DNA from: JAMHWF01 sp035911095
GTDB taxonomy: Bacteria; Pseudomonadota; Gammaproteobacteria; Burkholderiales; Burkholderiaceae_C
Assembly: GCA_035911095.1 (NCBI GenBank)
Contig: JAMHWF010000005.1
Coordinates: 144,996 to 208,995, forward strand
DNA: 64,000 nucleotides
Direction of reading: 5' to 3'
A model generated the notes under the pieces. The model was not told the origin of the DNA, ran no database searches, and saw only the letters and a list, made by a program, of their open reading frames with translations. Shown piece after piece: positions 1 to 7,751 of the stretch. Made by a program: the position numbers and the translations under genes. The first letter of the stretch is position 1. Every line of letters starts with the position of its first letter.

Positions 1-1
1 C

Positions 2-337
2 GGCAGCCTTGCGCCGCTGGTCACGCCGATGCGCTTCGACGGGGCGGCGCTGGCGCCGGCCGTGCTCGACGGCGTCTCGTTCCAGATGGCCGCGGTCACC
101 GTGCCGGCGCCAGGCCTGCTCGGCCCGCAGTCGGAGCAGAGCTTCGAACTCGACCGGCCGCTGCGCGAAGCGCGCGACGCCTTCGAGAAGAGCTACTTCG
201 AGTTCCATCTCGCGCGCGAGAACGGCAGCATGACCCGCGTGGCCGAGAAGACAGGCCTCGAGCGCACCCATCTGTACCGCAAGCTCAAGCAGCTCGGCGT
301 CGACCTGACACGCAACCGGCGCGGCGGGGCGCTCTGA
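2..337 (+). CDS. C-terminal part of a Fis-family (NtrX-like) response regulator
   Basis: The reading frame is open from the window edge, so the gene begins upstream and only about 111 residues are visible. The last 50 residues form a Fis-type helix-turn-helix: a helix with FEKSYFEFHL, then MTRVAEKTGLERTHLYRKLK, which is typical of NtrC/NtrX sigma-54 activators. The short basic tail (NRRGG) ends at TGA 335-337. Known family members bind DNA as dimers and activate sigma-54 promoters in response to a sensor kinase. The receiver and AAA+ domains lie outside the window, so NtrX rather than another NtrC-type regulator is an inference. It is followed by tRNA-Phe on the same strand. Confidence 0.8.
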   Translation, partial: GSLAPLVTPMRFDGAALAPAVLDGVSFQMAAVTVPAPGLLGPQSEQSFELDRPLREARDAFEKSYFEFHLARENGSMTRVAEKTGLERTHLYRKLKQLGVDLTRNRRGGAL

Positions 338-381
338 GGGCCGGCACAGCGCGCCCGGCGCCGGGCCTGTCGCCGCCCCCC

Positions 382-387
382 TATAAT
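382..387 (+). promoter_or_regulatory. -10 element of the tRNA-Phe promoter
   Basis: A perfect TATAAT lies 11 bases upstream of the tRNA 5' end and is followed by a GC-rich discriminator, as expected for a stable-RNA promoter. No convincing -35 is visible in the GC-rich sequence before it. Confidence 0.6.
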
Positions 388-398
388 CGCCGGCTCAC

Positions 399-474
399 GG
401 CCAAGTAGCTCAGTTGGTAGAGCAGCGGATTGAAAATCCGCGTGTCGGTGGTTCGATTCCGCCCTTGGCCACCA
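399..474 (+). tRNA. tRNA-Phe (GAA anticodon)
   Basis: This is a 76-base cloverleaf with an encoded CCA end. The acceptor arm GGCCAAG pairs with CTTGGCC and the D arm is GCTC/GAGC. The anticodon stem GCGGA/TCCGC encloses the loop TTGAAAA, so the anticodon GAA is at 432-434. The T loop reads GTTCGATTC. The gene is preceded by TATAAT and followed by a strong terminator, so it appears to be a single-gene transcription unit. Confidence 0.97.
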
Positions 475-507
475 AACATTGATCCGCAAGCGTGCGGTGT
501 CATCCAT

Positions 508-544
508 AAAGCCCTAGAGATTCAACGCTCTGGGGCTTTTTTGT
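508..544 (+). terminator. Rho-independent terminator after tRNA-Phe
   Basis: The stem GCCCTAGAG / CTCTGGGGC (one T-G wobble) has an 8-base loop and is followed by a run of six T. It lies 34 bases beyond the tRNA and faces the same way. Confidence 0.9.
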
Positions 545-578
545 TGTCCGCATCGCTGCGCAATGAGCCGCGTGGCTT

Positions 579-791
579 TCAGCGCTGCTGGGTGTTCGCC
601 TCGCGTTCCAATCGCTGGAGCCGACGTTGCTCGGCTCGCTCTCGGGCGGCATCGGCTGTTGGCGAACTCGGCCAGGTGCCGATCATCACGCTGCGGTGCG
701 TCCGGCCGTCACGATGATGTTCGCGGGTGATGCCGACGTATCGCCCGTCGGGCAAGACCAAGGTTGTGATCTCGATGCGCAGGAGGGGCAC
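579..791 (-). CDS. Small orphan protein of unknown function beside tRNA-Phe
   Basis: This is a predicted 70-residue protein that I do not recognise. The GTG start at 791 is chosen because GGAG sits seven bases upstream (799-802); a longer ATG start at 869 would add an arginine-rich, less protein-like stretch. The first half reads like a small beta-sheet (RIEITTLVLPDGRYVGITRE), and the second half is a charged helix rich in Arg and Glu (ARERAEQRRLQRLEREA). The surrounding 540-900 bases are visibly lower in GC than the neighbours. That, with the position next to a tRNA, hints at acquired DNA. It could also be a non-coding remnant. Confidence 0.4.
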   Translation of the reverse strand: MPLLRIEITTLVLPDGRYVGITREHHRDGRTHRSVMIGTWPSSPTADAARERAEQRRLQRLEREANTQQR

Positions 792-908
792 GGCGATGCT
801 CCGATGTTGTGGTCGCGCGAGTCTCCGCCTCCGCATGCGGCCGTATGTGACCGGAGTCTGCCCGACCACGAACTTGCGCTCGCAGCACCGGGGCGAGCCC
901 CGCCTGCC

Positions 909-1262
909 TCAGGCGCGCTGCACTTCCATCACCGCATGCGCCGTCGCCTGCTCGTAGACCCCCGGCATGCGTGCCGCGAGATGCAGCAAGATGCGCGGCG
1001 CCTGCGTCTTGACGACCCGCCGCAACGCGACGCCGGCGACGACGAGCGCGCCGCCGATCCACGGGTGTCCGGCGAGCGCCAGCGCGATGCCCGGGCCGAT
1101 CAGCGCGATCGCCAGCGGCGTTGCATGGGTGCGGTGGGCGACGAAGGGCGCCGCGAGCTGCGGGTTGACGATGACCCGGAAGCGGCCGTGCGGCAGCCCG
1201 TTGCGGAACTCGTCGAATGGGATGAACTCCGCCCTGCCGCTCGCATCGTCGCTGCCGTTCAT
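909..1262 (-). CDS. Small conserved membrane protein
   Basis: This is a 117-residue protein with a polar N-terminus containing FIPFDEFRNGLPHGRFRVIVNP, here read in pieces as a soluble segment. It is followed by one or two hydrophobic helices (LAIALIGPGIALALAG and IGGALVVAGVALR) and a short amphipathic C-terminus. The start is ATG at 1262, divergent from the lipoprotein hydrolase at 1430. Similar short proteins of unknown function seem common in Burkholderiales, but I cannot name a family. The likely location is the inner membrane. Nothing in the sequence suggests enzymatic activity. Confidence 0.65.
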   Translation of the reverse strand: MNGSDDASGRAEFIPFDEFRNGLPHGRFRVIVNPQLAAPFVAHRTHATPLAIALIGPGIALALAGHPWIGGALVVAGVALRRVVKTQAPRILLHLAARMPGVYEQATAHAVMEVQRA

Positions 1263-1377
1263 GGGCGCATTCTGGCGCCAGCGCGGGCGTGAGGGTCGAC
1301 CCTCGCCGCAGGGGCCGCGGGCAGGCACAGAATGCGGCGCCGACCGTCGAGGTCGGCCAGAGCAAGGCGGACGGCCG

Positions 1378-1405
1378 GGCGACCCGATCGATCGAACGGG
1401 TCGCC
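1378..1405. repeat. 8-bp perfect inverted repeat upstream of the hydrolase gene
   Basis: GGCGACCC and GGGTCGCC flank a 12-base centre that contains the palindrome CGATCG. It lies in the 167-base divergent gap, 24 bases before the ATG at 1430. It could be an operator or a leader hairpin. Confidence 0.4.
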
Positions 1406-1429
1406 GGCGCCGCGCCAGAGGAGACATCG

Positions 1430-2761
1430 ATGCTGCGATTCGACACGGGACGCCTGCGCTTGCTGAGCCTCGCCCTTGCGGCCGTGCTCGCCGCCTGCGG
1501 CGGCGGCGACGACGGCGACGACAGTGCGCCGGGCAGCCTCGTCGAGGCGCCGGAGGCGGTCGGCAGCTACGCGCCGGCGGAGCTCGACCTGATCGCCGCG
1601 GCCAACGGGGTGGCGCCGCTCGTCGGCCCGGCGCGCTGCGGCGTGCAGGTGACCGCGCTCGACTACCGCACGCGCGGCCCGCGCGGCGAGGGGACGAACG
1701 CCTCGGCCGCGCTGCTGACACCCACCGGCGACAGCGCCTGCCTGGTCGAGCCGCCGCTCGTCGCCTATGCGCGCGGCACCGAGGTGCTGAAGACCCGGAC
1801 GCTCGCCGACGCGCGCGACAGCGAGACCCTGCTGCTGGCGATGATGTTCGCGGCCCAGGGCTATGCGGTGGTCGCGACCGACTACCTGGGCTTCGCGAAG
1901 TCGCGCTTTGCCTACCACCCCTACCTGCACGCCGAGTCCGAGGCGACCAGCGTGCTCGACTCGGTGCGCGCCGCCCGCCGGGCGGCGGCCGAACTCGGCC
2001 AGCCGCTGTCGAGCAAGCTGCTGCTTGCCGGCTACTCGCAGGGCGGCCAGGCCTCGATGGCGGCGCATCGCGCCGCCGAACGCGACAACCCCGGCGAGTT
2101 CGCGGTCGCGGCCGGCGCCCACCTGGCCGGGCCGTACAACCTCTCGGGGATGATGCGCGCCGGCGTTGCCTTTGCCGGCGACCAGTTCTTCGTGCCCTTT
2201 CTCGTCACCGCGATGCAGAAGGTCTACGGCAACGTCTACACCAGCGCCGACCAGGCCTTCAAGGCGCCGTATGCCGCGACCATCGAGAACCTGCTGCCGA
2301 ACCCCACGCTCACCTTCACCACGCTCGTGACCACCGGCGCGCTGCCCGGGGCCGCCGGCGAGACGCCCGCACAGATCCGCGCGGCCCTGATGCAGCCCGC
2401 GTTCCTCACGTCGGTGCAGACGGATGACAGCAACGGCCTCTATGTCGACGCCAAGGCGCAGGACCTGCTGGACTGGTCGCCGCGCGCGCCGCTGCTGATG
2501 TGCTCCGGCGCAGCCGACCCGACGGTGCCGAAGGCGCTGAACCAGGACGCCGCCAAGGCGGCCTTCGACGCCCGCGGCTTGGCGAACGTGACCTCGATCG
2601 ATGTCGACCCGCAGATCCAGGCGGCCTTCGGGCCCGGGGGCGTCGCCCCGACCGATCCTTCGACGCCCGAATTCGCCACCTATTACGGCAACTACCACGG
2701 CGGCTACGCGCCGCCGTTCTGCCTGGCTGCGGCGCGGCAACTGTTCGACGCGGTGCGCTGA
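1430..2761 (+). CDS. Secreted lipoprotein alpha/beta hydrolase (secretory-lipase type)
   Basis: This is a 443-residue protein with a lipoprotein signal ending in the lipobox LAAC (Cys23), then a Gly/Asp linker. The alpha/beta hydrolase fold shows the nucleophile elbow GYSQGG (Ser204). A likely acid lies in CSGAADPTVP and a likely catalytic His in NYHGGY near the C-terminus. Family knowledge suggests an esterase or lipase acting on lipid or ester substrates, anchored to the outer membrane. The ATG at 1430 is preceded by AGAGGAG. It is transcribed away from the small membrane protein gene. The substrate cannot be told from sequence; a prolyl-oligopeptidase-like peptidase is the alternative. Confidence 0.8.
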   Translation: MLRFDTGRLRLLSLALAAVLAACGGGDDGDDSAPGSLVEAPEAVGSYAPAELDLIAAANGVAPLVGPARCGVQVTALDYRTRGPRGEGTNASAALLTPTGDSACLVEPPLVAYARGTEVLKTRTLADARDSETLLLAMMFAAQGYAVVATDYLGFAKSRFAYHPYLHAESEATSVLDSVRAARRAAAELGQPLSSKLLLAGYSQGGQASMAAHRAAERDNPGEFAVAAGAHLAGPYNLSGMMRAGVAFAGDQFFVPFLVTAMQKVYGNVYTSADQAFKAPYAATIENLLPNPTLTFTTLVTTGALPGAAGETPAQIRAALMQPAFLTSVQTDDSNGLYVDAKAQDLLDWSPRAPLLMCSGAADPTVPKALNQDAAKAAFDARGLANVTSIDVDPQIQAAFGPGGVAPTDPSTPEFATYYGNYHGGYAPPFCLAAARQLFDAVR

Positions 2762-2987
2762 GGCGTCGGCGCCACGCCAGCGCGCGCCCGTGCGGCACGG
2801 CCGGGGTGCGCTGCGCCCCGGTGTCGCGCCGGTCGGCTAGGCTTGGCGTGGCGCGGCGGCATGGCACGCATCGTGATTCCCCGCCCCGCATCCCTTGCCG
2901 CCGGCGCGCACGGTCCGTCGGCCGGCCCTTTCCACGACGACCCCGGCATTCGAAGCACGGGCCCGCGGTCGGTTTCCGGAGCAATAC

Positions 2988-3839
2988 ATGAGCATCGAAC
3001 GGATCGGCGTCATCGGCGCCGGCACCATGGGCAACGGCATCGCCCAGGTCTGCGCCCAGGCCGGGTTGACGGTGACGATGGTCGACGTCTCGGCCGAGGC
3101 CGTCGCGCGCGGCGTCGCGGCCCTGGGGTCGAGCCTCGACCGCCTGGTCAAGAAGGAGAAGCTGAGCCCCGCGCAGCGCGAGGAGGTGCTCGCCCGCGTC
3201 AAGGGCAGCACGTCCTACGACGACCTGAAGGACGCCGGCCTGGTGATCGAGGCGGCGACCGAGAACCTCGAGCTCAAGCTGCGCATCCTGCGCCAGATCG
3301 AGTCGCTGGTGCCGGCAGAGACGGTGATCGCGACCAACACCTCGTCGATCTCGATCACCCAGCTCGCCGCCGCGCTCGCGCAGCCGCAGCGCGTGATCGG
3401 GCTGCACTTCTTCAACCCGGTGCCGCTGATGGCGCTGCTGGAGGTGATCCGCGGTCTGCAGACCTCGGACACGACGCATGCGGCGGCGCTGGCCTTCGCG
3501 AAGGCGGTCGGCAAGACGCCGGTGTCGGTGAAGGACGCGCCGGGCTTCGTCGTCAACCGCATCCTGTGCCCGATGATCAACGAGGCGATCCTCGTGCTGC
3601 AGGAGGGCCTGGCCACGGCCGAGGACATCGACACCGGCATGCGGCTCGGCTGCAACCACCCGATCGGCCCGCTGGCGCTGGCCGACATGATCGGCCTGGA
3701 CACGCTGCTGGCGGTGATGCGCGTGTTCCAGGACGGCTTCGGCGACCCGAAGTACCGCCCGGCGCTGCTGCTGAAGGACATGGTCGCGGCCGGCCGGCTG
3801 GGCCGCAAGACCGGACGCGGCTTCTACGACTACAGCTGA
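2988..3839 (+). CDS. hbd: 3-hydroxybutyryl-CoA dehydrogenase
   Basis: This is a 283-residue enzyme of the 3-hydroxyacyl-CoA dehydrogenase family. The Rossmann motif GAGTMG is at residues 10-15, the catalytic His lies in GLHFFNPVP, and the C-terminal domain carries NHPIGPLALADMIGLD. It oxidises (S)-3-hydroxyacyl-CoA (3-hydroxybutyryl- or 3-hydroxyadipyl-CoA) with NAD(P)+ in the cytoplasm. GGAG at 2978-2981 fixes the ATG at 2988; an upstream in-frame ATG lacks this support. The length is that of the single-function Hbd/PaaH type. The nearby lyase, thiolase and CoA-transferase genes suggest a role in dicarboxylate or aromatic breakdown; butanoate metabolism is equally possible. Confidence 0.92.
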   Translation: MSIERIGVIGAGTMGNGIAQVCAQAGLTVTMVDVSAEAVARGVAALGSSLDRLVKKEKLSPAQREEVLARVKGSTSYDDLKDAGLVIEAATENLELKLRILRQIESLVPAETVIATNTSSISITQLAAALAQPQRVIGLHFFNPVPLMALLEVIRGLQTSDTTHAAALAFAKAVGKTPVSVKDAPGFVVNRILCPMINEAILVLQEGLATAEDIDTGMRLGCNHPIGPLALADMIGLDTLLAVMRVFQDGFGDPKYRPALLLKDMVAAGRLGRKTGRGFYDYS

Positions 3840-3884
3840 CGGCGTCCGCCCGGCGCCGCGTTCAGGCGGCACCGCCGCGCAGGC

Positions 3885-4874
3885 TCACTCGATTTCGATC
3901 TTCGCGTCGGCCGCCACCTTGCGCCAGGTCTCGACCTCGGCCGCGGTGTGCTTCGCCAGGGCCTCGGGCGTGTAGTCGGCCGGGGGAAGCAGCTGGATGC
4001 CCTGTTCGCTCATCTTCTGCTGCCAGGCCTTGTCCTCCAGGGCCTTGGCGTAGGCCGCGTAGAGCTTCTGCACGATTTCCTTCGGCGTGCCCTTGGGCGC
4101 GTAGAGGCCGTACCAGGTCGTCGCCTCGAACCCGGGCAGCGTCATGTCGGCCAGCGGTGGCACGCCGGGGTACTGCGGCATCGGGCGGGTCGAGGTCAGC
4201 GCGATCGCGGTCAGGCGGCCACCGGCCACCTGGGGGAGCGCGGTGTTGGTCTGGTCGAACATCGCGTCGACCTGGCCGGCGATCAGGTCGTTCATCGCCG
4301 GCGCCACGCCCTTGTAGGGCACCGGCAGCACGTCGATGCCGGCCTTGGCCTCGAACATCGCGGCGATCAGGTGCGAGCTCGAACCCACTCCGGCGTTGCC
4401 GAAGTTCATCGTGCCCGGTTTGGCCTTCGCCGCGGCGATCAGCTCGCCCGCCGTCTTGTAGGGCGAGTTCTTCGGCACCAGCAGCACGAGCGGCGTGTCG
4501 GGAAAGCGGAACACCGCGTCGTAGCTCTTGACCGGGTCGTAGTTCAGGTTCTTGTACAGCGACGGCGCGGCGCCCATGTAACCGAGGTGGCCGACGAGGA
4601 AGGTGTAGCCGTCGGCCGGCGCGCGCGCCGTCTTGCCGGCACCGATCGTGCCGCCGGCGCCGCCGAGGTTCTCGATGATCACCTGCTGGCCGATCTGCTT
4701 GCCGACCTTGTCGGCGATGTCGCGGGCCATCGCGTCGGTCGGCCCGCCGGCGGAGAAGGGCACGACCCAGGTCAGCGGCTTGGTTGGCCAGCTCTGGGCC
4801 AGGGCAAAGGAGGTGGCGGCGCAGAGCGCGGCGGCGCAGAGGGTCCGGGCGAGGGAGGGACGGGCGAAGGTCAT
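3885..4874 (-). CDS. Bug-type periplasmic substrate-binding protein (tripartite tricarboxylate transport family)
   Basis: This is a 329-residue protein with a Sec signal peptide ending near FALAQS. The mature Bug/TctC fold shows WPTKPLTWVVPFSAGGPTD at its start, VIIENLGGAGGTIGA, and the FPDTPLVLLV and VPYKG segments. Such proteins bind carboxylates in the periplasm and deliver them to a TctAB permease or act as sensors. No tctA or tctB is in the window. GGAG precedes the ATG at 4874. It follows the lyase gene on the same strand after 129 bases, so the pair probably shares regulation by the GntR protein at 6470. The ligand is unknown; a dicarboxylate or aromatic acid is an inference from context. 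Confidence 0.9.
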   Translation of the reverse strand: MTFARPSLARTLCAAALCAATSFALAQSWPTKPLTWVVPFSAGGPTDAMARDIADKVGKQIGQQVIIENLGGAGGTIGAGKTARAPADGYTFLVGHLGYMGAAPSLYKNLNYDPVKSYDAVFRFPDTPLVLLVPKNSPYKTAGELIAAAKAKPGTMNFGNAGVGSSSHLIAAMFEAKAGIDVLPVPYKGVAPAMNDLIAGQVDAMFDQTNTALPQVAGGRLTAIALTSTRPMPQYPGVPPLADMTLPGFEATTWYGLYAPKGTPKEIVQKLYAAYAKALEDKAWQQKMSEQGIQLLPPADYTPEALAKHTAAEVETWRKVAADAKIEIE

Positions 4875-5003
4875 GGCAGTCTCCGGGGCAGTGTGGGGTG
4901 TCGGGAACGACGGGCACGGCGCAGCCGGCGGCCCGGCAGGCCGCCGCTGCCGCAGCGCGCGGCAGGGATCGGGAGCGGGGAAGGGGGGCGCTGGGGCCCG
5001 GCG

Positions 5004-6371
5004 TCAGGCCTGGATGGCGGCGGAGCGCTCGAGGGCCCGGTCGACCATCCGCGGCGCGAGGCCGAGGTAGTTCGCCGGGTCGGTCAGCCGCTCGATCGCG
5101 GCGCGGTCGAAGTGCTTGGTCACCGCCGGCAGCGCCAGCAGTGCCTCGGCCAGCGTGCCGCCCTGGGTGTTCACCGTGCGGCAGGCGTCGTAGACGATGT
5201 CGTGCGCCTGCTGACGGCCGGTGGAGGGCGCCAGGCCCATCATCACCGCCTCGGCGACGATCAGGCCGCGGCTGAGGCCGAGGTTCTCGCGCATGCGGGC
5301 CGTGTCGACGATCAGCCCGCCGAGCGCGAACCTGGCCTGGTGCAGCGCGCCCGCGGTGAGCACGAAGCTCTCGGGGATCGCGATCCACTCGGCATGCCAG
5401 GGGCCGGTCGCGCGCTCGAAGTCGTGGACCATCGCGTCGACCATCAGGCCGGCGTGCTGGCGCACCGCCTTCGCCGCGGCGAGCATCAGCTCACTCGAGA
5501 TCGGGTTGCGCTTCTGCGGCATCGTGCTCGAGGCGCCGCGGCCCTTGACGAAGGGCTCGTAGACCTCGGCGAACTCGGTCGAGGCCATGATCATGATGTC
5601 GAGCGCGATCTTGCCGAGCGAGCCGGTGACCAGCGCCAGCAGGTTGACCGCCTCGGCGAAGCCGTCGCGCGCGACATGCCAGGTGGTGGCCGGCACGCCG
5701 AGCTTCAGCTCGTCGGCCAGCGCCGCCTGCACCTCGAAGCCCCGGTTGCCGTCGGCCGTGCCGAGCGAGGCCAGCGTGCCCGCCGCGCCGGCGAACTCGA
5801 CCACCAGCACCCGCTCGCGCAGTTCGGCCAGGCGCTGCTGGTGGCGGTCGAACATGCCGAGCCAGATCGCGACCTTGTAGCCGAAGGTCACCGGCAGCGC
5901 CTGCTGCAGGTGGGTGCGGCCCGCCATCGGCGTGTCGCGGTGGGTCTTCGCCAGGTCGGCCAGGATGCCGCGCAGCGCGCGGATATCGTCGTCGACGATG
6001 TCCAGCGCCTCGCGCAGCTGCAGCACGTTGGCGGTGTCCATGATGTCCTGCGTCGTCGCGCCCCAGTGCACGTAGCGGCCGGCCTCGCCGCACATCTCGA
6101 CCATCTGGTGCACCAGCGGCAGGATCGGGTAGCCGACGATGTCGGTCTCTTCGCGCAGGTGGTCGAAGTCGATCCGCTCGAGCCTCGATTCGCGGGCGAT
6201 CACCTCGGCCGCCTCGGCCGGGATCACGCCGCAGCGCGCCTCGGCGCGCGCCAGCGCCACCTCGACCTCGAGATAGCGTCCGACGAGCGCGCGGTCGGAG
6301 AACACCTCGCGCATGCGCTGGGTGCCGAAGGCGTCGCGGAACAGGAGCGAGTCGATCACGGTGCTGGCCAT
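5004..6371 (-). CDS. Fumarase/aspartase-superfamily lyase, 3-carboxy-cis,cis-muconate cycloisomerase-like
   Basis: This is a 455-residue member of the adenylosuccinate lyase/PcaB group. The family signature SSTMPQKRNPISSE is present, along with HWGATTQDIMDTA and TMAGRTHLQ-type active-site segments (here PMAGRTHLQQALP). Family members eliminate or cyclise across a carboxylated carbon; PcaB converts 3-carboxymuconate in the protocatechuate pathway. The start MASTV at 6371 is preferred because GAGGACA lies just upstream; an earlier ATG at 6395 falls inside the operator region. It is divergent from the GntR regulator and upstream of a Bug protein gene. The true substrate could be another carboxylated acid, so no symbol is given. 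Confidence 0.85.
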   Translation of the reverse strand: MASTVIDSLLFRDAFGTQRMREVFSDRALVGRYLEVEVALARAEARCGVIPAEAAEVIARESRLERIDFDHLREETDIVGYPILPLVHQMVEMCGEAGRYVHWGATTQDIMDTANVLQLREALDIVDDDIRALRGILADLAKTHRDTPMAGRTHLQQALPVTFGYKVAIWLGMFDRHQQRLAELRERVLVVEFAGAAGTLASLGTADGNRGFEVQAALADELKLGVPATTWHVARDGFAEAVNLLALVTGSLGKIALDIMIMASTEFAEVYEPFVKGRGASSTMPQKRNPISSELMLAAAKAVRQHAGLMVDAMVHDFERATGPWHAEWIAIPESFVLTAGALHQARFALGGLIVDTARMRENLGLSRGLIVAEAVMMGLAPSTGRQQAHDIVYDACRTVNTQGGTLAEALLALPAVTKHFDRAAIERLTDPANYLGLAPRMVDRALERSAAIQA

Positions 6372-6381
6372 TTGTGTCCTC

Positions 6382-6409
6382 GATATGTTTGACAAATATC
6401 GAACATATC
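6382..6409. promoter_or_regulatory. Inverted repeat GATATGTT-N12-AACATATC, candidate operator
   Basis: The 8-bp arms are perfect and the centre is AT-rich, in an otherwise GC-rich region. The repeat lies immediately upstream of the lyase start and shares TATGTT/AACATA half-sites with the next repeat. Confidence 0.6.
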
Positions 6410-6411
6410 TG

Positions 6412-6449
6412 TATGTTCGAACAAATGAAGTCTAATTTGTTCGAACATA
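6412..6449. promoter_or_regulatory. 15-bp perfect inverted repeat, candidate GntR operator
   Basis: TATGTTCGAACAAAT at 6412-6426 is repeated exactly in reverse at 6435-6449, with an 8-base spacer. Each arm contains the palindrome TGTTCGAACA. Its place between the divergent lyase and GntR genes makes autoregulation plus control of the lyase/Bug operon likely. Confidence 0.75.
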
Positions 6450-6469
6450 AAGCCAACGAGGGTAAACCC

Positions 6470-7246
6470 TTGAGTGAATCATCGGGCCCGCCGGACCTCC
6501 CAGTCGCCAAGTTGCGCCACCCCGGATTCACCGCCGAGCTTGCAGCGGGCATCGCCGAGGGTCGCTGGCCGGTCGGCACGCTGCTGCCGACCGAGTTCGA
6601 GCTCTGCGAGCGCTACGGCCTGAGCCGCTACGCGGTGCGCAAGGCGCTCGACGAGCTGCAGGAACAGGGCTTGATCTCGCGCCGCAAGAACGTCGGCACG
6701 CGTGTCGAATCGGCCCGCCCGGTGGCCGCCGGCTTCACGCAGTCGCTCGCCACCGTCGACGAGCTGGCGCAGTTCGGCGCCGAGCATGTGCGCGTCGTGC
6801 GGGACGTGGGCGAGGTCGTGGCCGACCTCGTGCTCGCCAGGACGCTCGGCTGCCCGGGTGGCACGCGTTGGCTGCGCATTTCGAGCCTGCGCCTCGCCGG
6901 CGGGCCGCGGCCGAAGCCGATCTGCTGGACCGACGCCTATGTCGACCCTGCCTGCACCGAGATCGGCGCGCTGGCGCAGGCGGCGCCCGGCCGCTTGATC
7001 AGCTCATTGATCGAGGAGCACTACGGGCGCCGGATCGCGCGCATCCGGCAGGAGATCGCCGCCGTGCGCCTGCCCGAGGCGCTGGCCGGCGACCTGCACG
7101 CGGAAGCCGGATCACCGGCGCTGCGCCTGGTGCGGCGCTACCTCGACGCGGCCGATGCGGCCTTCGAGGTCACTGTCTCGATCCATCCGGCGGATCGCTT
7201 CACCTTCACGATGGAGCTGAACCGCGCGCGCGCATCAGGCGGGTGA
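6470..7246 (+). CDS. GntR-family (HutC/UTRA type) transcriptional regulator
   Basis: The predicted protein has 258 residues. The N-terminal winged helix shows LPTEFELCERYGLSRYAVRKALDELQEQGLI, the GntR DNA-binding signature. A C-terminal UTRA-like effector domain follows (ICWTDAYVDP, then the closing FEVTVSIHPADRFTFTMEL). The start is taken as TTG 6470, with GAGGG seven bases before it. Earlier ATGs at 6374, 6413 and 6425 lie inside the inverted repeats and would make the operator coding. It is divergent from the lyase/Bug operon, which it probably represses until a pathway acid binds. The effector is unknown. Confidence 0.87.
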   Translation: MSESSGPPDLPVAKLRHPGFTAELAAGIAEGRWPVGTLLPTEFELCERYGLSRYAVRKALDELQEQGLISRRKNVGTRVESARPVAAGFTQSLATVDELAQFGAEHVRVVRDVGEVVADLVLARTLGCPGGTRWLRISSLRLAGGPRPKPICWTDAYVDPACTEIGALAQAAPGRLISSLIEEHYGRRIARIRQEIAAVRLPEALAGDLHAEAGSPALRLVRRYLDAADAAFEVTVSIHPADRFTFTMELNRARASGG

Positions 7247-7331
7247 GGCCCTCAGGAACCGCGCCGCGGTCGTGCAAGGCGCGTTTCGGCGGCGTCCGCC
7301 GATGGCGCGCCTGCAGCGCGCCCTGCATCGC

Positions 7332-7628
7332 TCAGGGCAGGCTGCGCTCGAAGTGCTCGACCACCGGCGGCTGGGCGAAGAACGATCCGACGATCGAGCG
7401 CCACTCGGTGAACAGCGGCGAGTTGCGGAACACCACCATGTGGTCGTCGAACGTCTCCCAGCGGATCAGCAGCAGGTACCGCTCGGGGGTCTCGATGCCG
7501 TGCTGCACCTCGTAGCCGAGGTAACCCGGCGACTTCGCGATCACCGTCTCGACGCCGCGCCTCAGCGCGGACTCGAACTCGGCCTGGCGGCCGGGCTGGA
7601 TGCGGAGGTCGGCGTGCTCGAGGATCAT
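7332..7628 (-). CDS. Antibiotic biosynthesis monooxygenase (ABM) domain protein
   Basis: This is a 98-residue single-domain protein of the ABM dimeric alpha-beta barrel type: ILEHADLRIQPGRQAEFE at the start, SPGYLGYEVQHGIETPERYLL in the middle, and RWETFDDH followed by FRNSPLFTEW. Family members act on quinones, haem or polyketide-like molecules without a bound cofactor, and many are simply stress-linked enzymes. AAGGAG eight bases upstream supports the ATG at 7628. It ends facing the GntR gene. The actual reaction cannot be inferred. Confidence 0.85.
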   Translation of the reverse strand: MILEHADLRIQPGRQAEFESALRRGVETVIAKSPGYLGYEVQHGIETPERYLLLIRWETFDDHMVVFRNSPLFTEWRSIVGSFFAQPPVVEHFERSLP

Positions 7629-7751
7629 GCGGGGCTCCTTTGGCGGGGTAGGGTCCGCGAGTGTGCGTCAGCGAGGGCGCCGAGGCGTTCCGGCCCGAGC
7701 CTCCTGTCTCGCCCGCGCGGACGCGGGTCGTCGTGGCGGCCGAATCCGCCT

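Noticed and set aside
399..540. An attachment-site duplication of the tRNA-Phe 3' end
   Set aside because: I did not see a second copy of the tRNA 3' sequence downstream within the window.
6374..6469. Earlier ATG starts for the GntR regulator
   Set aside because: They fall inside or before the perfect inverted repeats and have no ribosome binding site. TTG 6470 has GAGGG at the right distance.
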